Assembly: GCF_014650455.1 (NCBI RefSeq)
Contig: NZ_BMUZ01000003.1
Span: forward strand, 1-64,000
DNA: 64,000 nucleotides
From: Streptomyces xanthochromogenes
GTDB taxonomy: Bacteria > Actinomycetota > Actinomycetes > Streptomycetales > Streptomycetaceae
Direction: 5' to 3'
Numbering within the stretch: the first letter of the stretch is position 1; each line of letters starts with the position of its first letter. The notes beneath the pieces were generated by a model. The model saw nothing but the letters and a program-made list of their open reading frames with translations, was not told the origin of the DNA and did no database searches. A program made the translations under genes and the position numbers. Positions 54,277-61,156 of this stretch are shown here, one piece after another.

Positions 54277-55367
54277 GCACCAGCACACCGCCCCGCCACA
54301 CCGGCAGCGGGCACCTGGCCGACCTGGTCGGCCAGGTCTGGAACGCCGTGGCAGAGGGCGACGAGGTCACCGCCACCGACATCGTGCTGGGCGCCCTGGA
54401 CGATGGCGTCGCCCCGGAGTCCGTGCTCCTGGACGTGATCGGCGCGGTCCAGGGCAGAGTGGGTGAGGAGTGGGCGGCCAACCGCATCACCGTCGCGCAG
54501 GAGCACGCCGCGACCTCCATCAACGAACGCGCCGTCGCAGCCCTCGCCCTGCACCCCGCGGCGCGCACCACCCCGAGCAGGGGGCGGATCACGGTGGCGT
54601 GCGTGGACGGCGAATGGCACGCCCTGCCCGCCCGGCTGGTCGCCGAGGTCCTCAAGTTGCGCGGCTGGCAGGTCGACTACCTCGGAGCACAGGTTCCCGC
54701 CCCGCACCTCATCTCCCACCTGCACACCACGCAGGCCGACGCGGTCGCCCTGTCCAGCTCGATCGCGACCCGGCTCCCCACCGCCCACGCCGCGATCACA
54801 GCGTGCCAGGCAGTCGGGGTGCCCGTCCTGGTCGGCGGCGCCGCCTTCGGCCCCGAGGGCCAGTACGCGAAACTGCTCGGCGCCCAGGTGTGGGCGCCCG
54901 ATGCGCGGAAGGCTGCCGACCGCCTCGCCGAAGGACCGCTGCCACGGCCTGAGACGGACCACCAGCCGATCGACGATCTCCCGCACCTGGCCGATCAGGA
55001 ATACACGATGGTCGCCCGCACCAGCGCCTCTTTGGTGAGGGCGGTTTTCGGCGCCCTGGAGGACGCGTTCCCCGCGATGCGCGCCTACGACGACATGCAG
55101 CGCGAGCGCACAGCGGAAGACCTCGCGCACATCGCAGAGTTCCTCGCCACGTCCCTCTACCTCGACGACGAGGGTCTGTTCACGTGGTTCATCACCTGGA
55201 CCGCCGACATCCTGGAGGCCCGGGGGGTGCCCGCACGCTCCCTGCCGCCGGCCCTGAACCTGTTCGCCCGTGAACTCAGGGACTTTCCCCGGGCAGTTCG
55301 CACGCTCCAGCGGGGCGTCGAAGCCCTGACCACCGACCACTCCCCCGCCAACGGAACATCCGCATGA
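54273..55367 (+). CDS. cobalamin-binding (CarH-like photoreceptor) signalling protein
   Basis: 364 residues. Residues 15-95 form the helical B12-binding-2 module; it holds W67-x9-E77-H78 (WAANRITVAQEHAATS), the W-x9-EH motif that marks light-sensing adenosylcobalamin proteins such as CarH and LitR. A Rossmann-like B12-binding domain follows (105-215), with GEWHALPARLVAEVLKLRGW (His116 as the candidate lower axial ligand, though the usual Gly is replaced) and VPVLVGGAAFGP. There is no MerR HTH. The C-terminal 130 residues are helical (SASLVRAVFGALEDAFPAMR, HIAEFLATSLYLDDEGLFTW) and resemble globin-like RsbR sensor domains. Overlaps both neighbours by 4 bases. Confidence 0.85.
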   Translation: MSTSTPPRHTGSGHLADLVGQVWNAVAEGDEVTATDIVLGALDDGVAPESVLLDVIGAVQGRVGEEWAANRITVAQEHAATSINERAVAALALHPAARTTPSRGRITVACVDGEWHALPARLVAEVLKLRGWQVDYLGAQVPAPHLISHLHTTQADAVALSSSIATRLPTAHAAITACQAVGVPVLVGGAAFGPEGQYAKLLGAQVWAPDARKAADRLAEGPLPRPETDHQPIDDLPHLADQEYTMVARTSASLVRAVFGALEDAFPAMRAYDDMQRERTAEDLAHIAEFLATSLYLDDEGLFTWFITWTADILEARGVPARSLPPALNLFARELRDFPRAVRTLQRGVEALTTDHSPANGTSA

Positions 55368-55795
55368 CGACGCTGCCTCCCGGCCTCCACCTGGTCACCA
55401 TCGACACCCAGGACACGGTCCGCATAGAGATCACCGGAGATCTCGACTACCAGACCGTGGACCTCCTCCTCGACGAGGTCACCTCCCAACTGGACGCCCG
55501 GCCCGGCCTGAAGGACCTGCACCTGCACTTCGCGGAGATCGGCATCATCGACTCCATGGGTCTGTCCGTCCTGTTGATGATCCACCGCCGCACCGCCGCG
55601 GCCGGGACGCGCCTGCACCTGGACGACCGCCCACCGAACCTGAACCGGCTGCTCGACATCACCGGTACGCTCGAATACCTCACGGCAGCGCCCCCCACCG
55701 GCGCCGCGACCTCACAGCAGCACACCGAACAAGCCCCGCCGACCGCGGGGACAGCGCAAGCGGCCCGCCCCACCGGACCGGACAGCACCACCTGA
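55364..55795 (+). CDS. STAS-domain anti-anti-sigma factor
   Basis: 143 residues. STAS domain at about 8-108: VRIEITGDLDYQTVDLLLDE, DLHLHFAEIGIIDSMGLSVL, TRLHLDDRPPNLNRLLDITG. Ser in IDSMGLS is the expected phosphorylation site of RsbV-like proteins. In its unphosphorylated form it would bind the RsbW-like kinase. An Ala/Pro/Thr-rich tail (110-143) is dispensable-looking. Third gene of the phosphatase operon; overlaps the B12 gene by 4 bases. Confidence 0.9.
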   Translation: MTTLPPGLHLVTIDTQDTVRIEITGDLDYQTVDLLLDEVTSQLDARPGLKDLHLHFAEIGIIDSMGLSVLLMIHRRTAAAGTRLHLDDRPPNLNRLLDITGTLEYLTAAPPTGAATSQQHTEQAPPTAGTAQAARPTGPDSTT

Positions 55796-55846
55796 GCCAC
55801 TGCCCGGCCAACCACCGGGCAGAGCAAGCACCGACCGGGGAAAGTC

Positions 55847-56353
55847 ATGACCGCACCGGATGCCGCGCCCAGCGGCCTCTGTACCCACGCCACCGAGGCC
55901 GCCAGCACCATCACCGAACTTCTCGACGTCCTGTGGGAACGCGCCAAGGCCACCACCGCACAGGACACCACGCCCGTCTCCGCCTCCCAACTGCGTCTGA
56001 TGTACACCATCGACCGGCAGGACGGCATACGCATGCGGACCGTCTGCCGCCTGCTCGCCTCCTCAGCCCCGAACATCAGCCGCATGTGCGACCGCCTCCA
56101 GGCCGTCGGCTTCCTCGAACGTCTCCCCTGCCCGGACAGCGGACGCGAAATCACCCTCCGCCTCAGCCCCGCCGGCAAAAAGCACCTCCACCGCATCCGC
56201 GAGCAGCGCGAAGCCATGCTCCATGAAGCCATCCACAACATGCCCGCAGGCCAACAGCGCGCACTGGCACGGGGTCTCACCGAACTAGCCGGCCAACTCA
56301 CCAGCTCCAGCGGTGAAGAACCCCGCAGAGCCAGCGCCCAACCAGCAGCCTGA
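55847..56353 (+). CDS. MarR-family transcriptional regulator
   Basis: 168 residues. MarR core: ASTITELLDVLWERAKATTA, VSASQLRLMYTIDRQDGIRM, RTVCRLLASSAPNISRMCDR (HTH), LQAVGFLERLPCPDSGREIT (wing), then a C-terminal dimer helix (QREAMLHEAIHNMPAGQQRA). ATG at 55847 after GGGGAAAG, 51 bases beyond the STAS gene, same strand, so likely in the same operon. Cys residues near the HTH could sense oxidants, though this is a guess. Confidence 0.9.
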   Translation: MTAPDAAPSGLCTHATEAASTITELLDVLWERAKATTAQDTTPVSASQLRLMYTIDRQDGIRMRTVCRLLASSAPNISRMCDRLQAVGFLERLPCPDSGREITLRLSPAGKKHLHRIREQREAMLHEAIHNMPAGQQRALARGLTELAGQLTSSSGEEPRRASAQPAA

Positions 56354-56671
56354 ACCCGGCACCGGTACACGACGAGAATGCCGCGCCACCCCTCACGCGG
56401 CGCCCTCGCACCTCGCTGACAGCCGCGACACGGCTTCCGCAAGCTCGCCCTCAGGCACGCGGGAGTTGCCCTTCCTCTTGCCTTTTGCGCGAACACGGTG
56501 GGGGTGACACCTGGGCGGACGACCCCGCCACAGGGGTAGCCCCGGTCTCCCGCCTCGCGCAAGTCCGCATCGTGGAGAAACTCCCCAGGCCCATCAGCTG
56601 GAATGGGCCCGCACGGTGATCCGCCTGCTCGACGTGGATGGCCGACGGAAAGCCGACCATCGAGAAGCCTG

Positions 56672-56850
56672 AATCCCGTTCATGCTCCGGGCGGGCAGGC
56701 AGCCACCGCCGACGTCGTTTGCCCGATGAAGATCACAGCCGGCTCTGGCAGGCGCGTCACCGCAGTCGTAGGGACGCCGCCGGAACAGGCACCTTCCCTT
56801 ACCATGCCTGGCGGCTTCAGCCTTGCAGTGAGCGACGAGCTCATCGCCCG
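56672..56850 (+). pseudogene. DUF4232 lipoprotein remnant (decayed copy of the gene at 32223)
   Basis: The DNA from about 56672 lines up with 32640-32810 of the DUF4232 gene: TCCCGTTCATGCTCCGGGCG against TCCCGTTCACACTCCGGGCG, then GCCGACGTCGT in both, GTCACCGC, and near the end TTCAGCC and GTGAGCGAC. Many changes and indels break all frames. It is a dead duplicate. Confidence 0.6.
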
Positions 56851-56945
56851 CCTGGGAAGTCACCTCCGTATGCGAGCCGTTCTCCTAGAAGCTCGTTCCT
56901 CCGGTGCCGCACCCACTCCACATGCCCGCGAGCAGGCCCGTGGCA

Positions 56946-57284
56946 TCAACGGGATGCCTGCTGGGCGGCTGCACGCGTGGGATGGAAGGTGAAGAGCCCG
57001 GCGGTGCCGGTCACGTCGAAGACGCGCATCACGGCGTCCGCGACGGGACCCACGATCAGTAGCCGGTGTCTCTGGCGGGTCCGCAGAAGGAGGTTCAGCA
57101 GGGCCGAGTCGGCGAACCGTATCTGCGACATGTCAGCGATGACCGGCATGCCGGTGGCTGCGGCCTCGTTCACGACTTGGGTGGCATGCTCGGACAGCTC
57201 GAAGTCAATGTCGCCGCAGAAGGATACGACGGCCGTGTCCTGTTCCGGCTGCCAGGTGACAGTACCTCTCTCATCAGAAGTCAT
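56946..57284 (-). CDS. STAS-domain protein (second anti-anti-sigma factor)
   Basis: 112 residues. STAS fold: GTVTWQPEQDTAVVSFCGDI, DFELSEHATQVVNEAAATGM, PVIADMSQIRFADSALLNLL and GTAGLFTFHPTRAAA. The Ser in FADSALLNLL lies where RsbV-like proteins are phosphorylated. Leftward, 220 bases downstream of the RsbW-like kinase gene; probably the same transcription unit. Start MTSDERG at 57284. Confidence 0.88.
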   Translation of the reverse strand: MTSDERGTVTWQPEQDTAVVSFCGDIDFELSEHATQVVNEAAATGMPVIADMSQIRFADSALLNLLLRTRQRHRLLIVGPVADAVMRVFDVTGTAGLFTFHPTRAAAQQASR

Positions 57285-57504
57285 CCGAGCACCCTCGCAC
57301 ACACGTTCCCTGAACGCACCGACCGGGCCTCTGGCTCTTGCAACACGGCGCGACCCGAGGTGTCGTCCAAAGGAACGCCGTCAGGCAGCATTTGGCTGAC
57401 ACACGATCTCCCCCTGCAGCAGGTCACCGCAGCTGCGTGCCGTATGGTCACGGGCGGCGGCGCCCCAACTGGGCACAAGGAAAAGGCGGCAACGCCCGAA
57501 CTGA

Positions 57505-57936
57505 TCACAGGGCAAAGGTGGCGGTGATGCGCTTGCCGTGGGGCAGCAGTGCGACCGTTACGGTGGTGGCGAGGCGCTTCACGATGGCCCAGCCGCGACC
57601 TCCGGGCATGCCGGGCTCAGCCGCGACGATCATGCGGGGTTCTTCACGGCTGGCGTCCTCGACCTGGAGCCTCAGGCGGGCTGCGCCGTGATCAACGTCG
57701 GCGCTGAACGCAGTCAGCCCGTCGCCGTGGACGATCGCGTTGGCCACGAGTTCCGTCACCGCCAGCTCGGCGTCTCCCTGCACTCGCGCGGTGTCGCCGG
57801 CGCAGCGCGCAAGCAGCCCGCGCACCACTGCTCGCGCCCCGGCCGCCGGCGCCATATCGTCGGTTGGACCGTCGAGGGCGGCTTTCACCGCGGCAGCGTG
57901 GGGCTTGGGCTCCGGGTCGGAGACGAGATCGGTCAT
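57505..57936 (-). CDS. RsbW-like anti-sigma kinase (HATPase_c_2)
   Basis: 143 residues. GHKL ATPase: DAELAVTELVANAIVHGDGL is the N box (E-x3-N-x-ivHG), RLRLQVEDASREEPR is the G1-like region and GGRGWAIVKRLATTVTVALL the G2 loop. Such kinases bind a sigma factor and phosphorylate STAS antagonists. It pairs naturally with the STAS gene downstream and the phosphatase operon. ATG 57936 after GGGAGG; the longer frame to 58020 is rejected. Confidence 0.92.
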   Translation of the reverse strand: MTDLVSDPEPKPHAAAVKAALDGPTDDMAPAAGARAVVRGLLARCAGDTARVQGDAELAVTELVANAIVHGDGLTAFSADVDHGAARLRLQVEDASREEPRMIVAAEPGMPGGRGWAIVKRLATTVTVALLPHGKRITATFAL

Positions 57937-58149
57937 GGAATGGCCTCCCGACGTGCACGGCACGTGATCGGTGCGTACGGTGTGGCGATTTCTTACGCGT
58001 GCCCGCTTCGCTCCGACCAATTCCTCCTGCCGTCACCCTGCACCTTTTCACCCTGGCATTTGAGGTGGCGTCGTCCGGCACCGCGAGATGTCGATGCTGC
58101 TGCTCAGCTGCCCGATGCAGTGCGCTCAAAGGCGCTCAAGGTGCTTTTT

Positions 58150-58595
58150 CACGCATAGCAACTGCGCACCAAGCGCGGAGCCCTCCAGGTCATCGAGGGG
58201 CTGATGGCATCCACCGGCCGTACCGCCGACTCTCCCGACGGGTCCTCCTATGTACAGGACTACGTAACGGAATCGGGTCAGCGGTCAGCGTCAAGGCTCG
58301 GCATTCCCCGATTCCATCGGCGAGGGAGACCCCGGCACGGTCGGCAAGGATCGACGATCTCCGCGCCCCGAGCAGTCTCCGGCGCCTCGGCCGTGGTGCA
58401 GGCGCGCGCCTCTCATGACACAGCTCGACGAGCGCGAACGCCTCAGCGCCAGCTTGCGGTTCGCACCAGGAGCTCACCCTTGCCCAGATCATCGGGATGG
58501 GGATCAGGGGCGGCGCCTCCCACAGGCAGGTCTCCCGCCCGCTCAACCGAATTGTCGCGAAGCTCCGTACCGGCATGCTCTCCGGCACCGCCTGA
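58150..58595 (+). pseudogene. SigB/F/G-type sigma factor remnant (regions 3-4)
   Basis: Pieces in several plus frames: RGALQVIEGLMASTGRTADS (region 3 end), DSIGEGDPGTVGK, TQLDERERLSASLRF (region 4.1), then in another frame QELTLAQIIGMGIRGGASHR, QVSRPLNRIVAKLRTGMLSG, TA and stop (58593-58595). Intact stress sigma factors read L-ERER-IL-LRF, then ELTQ-QIGERLGVSQMHVSRL, which fits. Region 2 is absent and the frame is broken twice. It lies next to an RsbW-like kinase, so it may once have been the target. Confidence 0.65.
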
Positions 58596-58713
58596 ACCAG
58601 AGCATCGGGAATCAGCAGCATGTCGCAAGGCGGGCTCGCGTGAGGCGGCCCGCCTTACGCACGGCTCCCTGTGTATTCGGCTAGGCCCCTCGCACCCGAA
58701 TACGCCACGCCCT

Positions 58714-58752
<39 letters not shown>

Positions 58753-58831
58753 CAAGCACCACACACAGAAGGACTCGGTATGGATTCGTCCTCGAAAGCC
58801 GCGCCGACGAAAATCGTTCGCACAGCACGTG

Positions 58832-58876
58832 CCCGGCGGCGGGGCAACAACTCTGGGTTGTTGCCCCGCCGCCGGG
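58832..58876 (-). terminator. 20-bp perfect hairpin after CsbD
   Basis: The 20 bases at 58832-58851 pair exactly with 58857-58876 around a TCTGG loop. It lies 20 bases beyond the stop of the leftward CsbD gene and is the strongest hairpin seen in the window. Confidence 0.9.
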
Positions 58877-58895
58877 TCAGGCAGAGATTCGCCGG

Positions 58896-59069
58896 TCAGT
58901 CCTTGAGGACGTCCTTGATCTTCTCCTTGGCGCCCCGGGCATCACCCTTGGCCTGCTCGGCGCGGCCTTCGGCTTCCATGCGCTCGTTGCCGACCGCGCC
59001 GCCAGCCTTCTCCTTGACCTTGCCCTTGGCCTGCTCGACCTTGGACTTTGCCTTCTCGTCGCCAGCCAC
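58896..59069 (-). CDS. CsbD-family stress protein
   Basis: 57 residues: DEKAKSKVEQAKGKVKEKAG, GAVGNERMEAEGRAEQAKGD, ARGAKEKIKDVLKD. CsbD is a small hydrophilic protein induced by SigB-type general stress in Bacillus; exact role unknown. The GTG start (59069) follows AAGAGGAG. A SigB-type promoter would be expected upstream; it lies in the divergent gap with the next gene. Strong terminator downstream. Confidence 0.93.
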   Translation of the reverse strand: MAGDEKAKSKVEQAKGKVKEKAGGAVGNERMEAEGRAEQAKGDARGAKEKIKDVLKD

Positions 59070-59299
59070 GGCACTCAACTCCTCTTGCCACACGAAAGGG
59101 GGATTCCGCTCACCGAGCGAGTGTCCCCACACGCCGCCGCGAAACAGGCAATGGCCCCTCACCTTCGAGACACCGGGGCAGAGAACACTCGATCGAAGTG
59201 CCGACAGCGGATTCCCGGTTAAGAATCTTATAAACAGAGGCATCGACGTGGTGTAGACCTGCCACCCCAGGGCATTCGGTGGCTCGGAGGTTGATAACT

Positions 59300-59461
59300 A
59301 TGGTTCCCCTGCTTCTCGTTCTTCTACTGGCCCTGATCCTCTTCGGTGCGGGCTTCGCCCTCAAGGCACTGTGGTGGATCGCCATCATCGTGCTCGTCGT
59401 CTGGCTGGTCGGCTTCGTCGCCCGCCCCAAGGGAGGAAGCGGCCGCTGGTACCGCTGGTAA
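59300..59461 (+). CDS. small hydrophobic membrane protein
   Basis: 53 residues: MVPLLLVLLLALILFGAGFA, LKALWWIAIIVLVVWLVGFV, ARPKGGSGRWYRW. Two closely spaced helices and a basic end, as in the short hydrophobic proteins common next to CsbD in Streptomyces. ATG 59300 after GGAGG. Divergent from CsbD (230 bases), so both may answer to the same stress sigma factor. Confidence 0.85.
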   Translation: MVPLLLVLLLALILFGAGFALKALWWIAIIVLVVWLVGFVARPKGGSGRWYRW

Positions 59462-59480
59462 CCCGCCAGGCTCCAGCATT

Positions 59481-59516
59481 TGTGGGCTCCTCGCCAACAC
59501 CGGCGGGGAGCCCACA
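59481..59516 (+). terminator. 15-bp hairpin after the small membrane gene
   Basis: TGTGGGCTCC (59481-59490) pairs with 59507-59516; inner pairs extend the stem to about 15 bp (one wobble) around a 6-base loop. It starts 20 bases after the stop. Confidence 0.8.
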
Positions 59517-59667
59517 GCCATGTCCGACGGCCCTTTTTTCGCACCCGGGGCTCATCACACGAGGAAACCCGGGTACATGCGCGATACGACCGTGGCGCCG
59601 GTCTCCCCACGCGGGAACCACGCCTCCAGGAGGCCGCCGCCACGGCCCCGAAAGCCGAGTCGGCTGA

Positions 59668-59706
59668 ACGTCTGTGGCCGCCGCCCTCCGCGGCGGCCAC
59701 AGACGT
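59668..59706 (-). terminator. 16-bp perfect hairpin
   Basis: ACGTCTGTGGCCGCCG (59668-59683) pairs exactly with 59691-59706 around a 7-base loop. It lies about 120 bases beyond the stop of the leftward gene at 59828-60208 and probably ends its transcript. Confidence 0.75.
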
Positions 59707-59827
59707 CAGGAGCAGCAACAAAACGGCCTGGCCCACGCCCTCGCCGGTCACGAGGCCACGGGTTTGGCCCTGATGCCGTGACCGGATCGCTCCTTTGGTG
59801 CCCGGCGCAGCAGCTGGTCCGGATGTT

Positions 59828-60208
59828 CTACGCCCATGTCCGCCGCCTCAAGGCCCGAAATGCGTCGACGGCTGGCTTCATGTCCTCGGCCGTCAGCGGC
59901 TCGTACGTGTAGAGGAGGACGAGGAGTGCGACTTCCGGGTCGTCGCCCGCGCAGCGGGCATCAGCCTGGACTGCCTCGATGTCCAGACCGAACTGAGCAA
60001 ACGCATCGAAACCTTGCGCGGTCAGTAACAGACCGAGAACCAGTCTCCGCCGCAGGCACCCGCAGCTGGCGACGGCACAGTGATTCATTCCCTTACCGAA
60101 GCCCTCCGCCGCGAGCGCACCACCCACCGCTAGCGCGTCCAATAGCTCGAACAGCGACTGGCCCGGCACACGGCGAGATCCTGCGCTTGCAACACGTGGT
60201 CCCGTCAC
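59828..60208 (-). CDS. hypothetical protein
   Basis: Up to 126 residues, stop at 59828-59830. The C-terminal two thirds look real: FGLDIEAVQADARCAGDDPE, VALLVLLYTYEPLTAEDMKP, AVDAFRALRRRTWA, acidic and helical. The start is uncertain: the frame opens at 60208, but an internal ATG (MNHCAVASCG) would give about 88 residues. Codon bias is weaker than in neighbours. Family not recognised. Confidence 0.45.
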   Translation of the reverse strand: MTGPRVASAGSRRVPGQSLFELLDALAVGGALAAEGFGKGMNHCAVASCGCLRRRLVLGLLLTAQGFDAFAQFGLDIEAVQADARCAGDDPEVALLVLLYTYEPLTAEDMKPAVDAFRALRRRTWA

Positions 60209-60248
60209 ACCACCCGAGACCGTGACAGCACTCGCCTGACGTCAGGGC

Positions 60249-60734
60249 TCACGATCCAGAGCGCAAACCCAGAGCACTGTGCTCCATCACGCCCGAGGGA
60301 AGCTCGCTCCTTCCCGAAGCCCGAGCAGTCAGCTCCGCGAAACCGGCCCGGAGGTCGGCGGCTGGCTCACCAAGGACGATCGCGCTGATGATCAGCTCCA
60401 TCATCAGACGGTCGTACTCGTCGCCCATGCTGCGATAGCGCCCCCCATCGGCCTCCACCACGGCGGAGAAGATCCTCTTCCCACCACCAGGAACAGGAGC
60501 AAAAGACGCCTCATAGATGCCGTGACCAGTCCAACTCCGATGCATGAAAACGACATTGTCTTCAGCGAAGACGTTCCACTTCTCGTCCATGTCCCGGGCT
60601 CGGTACCCGCGCCGGATCCGGTCCCAATCCTCGCCAGTCCAGACACGATCGGGCAACTGAGCCACCGGCCTGGGCGCGTTAATAGGATGGAGGCGCCGGA
60701 ACGACTCTCGGGTGAGCGGGGCATCGGCAGTCAT
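60249..60734 (-). CDS. hypothetical protein
   Basis: 161 residues from ATG 60734: APLTRESFRRLHPINAPRPV, DRVWTGEDWDRIRRGYRARD, MDEKWNVFAEDNVVFMHRSW, TGHGIYEASFAPVPGG. The block RIRRGYRARDMDEKWNVFAE-DNVVFMHRSWTGxGIYE is shared by a family of small soluble actinobacterial proteins of unknown function. No signal peptide or membrane helix. It stands alone. Confidence 0.8.
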   Translation of the reverse strand: MTADAPLTRESFRRLHPINAPRPVAQLPDRVWTGEDWDRIRRGYRARDMDEKWNVFAEDNVVFMHRSWTGHGIYEASFAPVPGGGKRIFSAVVEADGGRYRSMGDEYDRLMMELIISAIVLGEPAADLRAGFAELTARASGRSELPSGVMEHSALGLRSGS

Positions 60735-61156
60735 GCCCTGATCCTATGGATGCCCCAGCCCAACAGGACAGCGCTTTACCCTCAGCCGCGCGATGGGGGG
60801 GTGCCCATCAGCCACATCCCGGACGCATCCGCACCTTTCTGAACAGCGGCTTTGCAAGGCTCCCTCACCACTACCCCAGACAAGTTGAGCGACTTCGGGC
60901 GCGGGAAGTCTGCCGCGCGGATGCGCCGCTCGGAGCGGCGTCGGTCGCGGTCCTCGTACTCGGCCATCAAAGGACACCGCCCCGCTTCGCCCCCTCACGG
61001 AGACCTACGCCGGGCGTCCCGGCCCCAGGCCGTGGATGGGGCCAACTGAAGCCGGAACAAGCCCCGAACGCTCCCCCGCACTCAGCCGCTGAGGCCAACT
61101 CGGGCCGGAGAGGTGGAGCCGAGTCAGACCGTTAGCGCCACAGGCACCGGCAGCCA
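60735..61156. other. intergenic region with an IstB-like scrap
   Basis: About 420 bases between two leftward genes. Besides the IstB-like fragment listed separately, no gene or hairpin is seen. Confidence 0.35.
60875..60970 (-). pseudogene. IstB-like (IS21 helper) remnant
   Basis: The minus frame MAEYEDRDRRRSERRIRAAD, FPRPKSLN resembles the segment just before the ATP-binding domain of IS21 IstB proteins (D-RR--RRI--A-FPR-K-L). About 30 residues only; the ATPase domain is absent. Assigned from a short motif. Confidence 0.45.

Noticed and set aside
52153..54288. Minus-strand open frame of 711 codons
   Set aside because: Antisense of the PAS-GAF-PP2C phosphatase.
54183..55340. Minus-strand frame of 385 codons
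   Set aside because: Antisense of the B12-binding gene; no domain.
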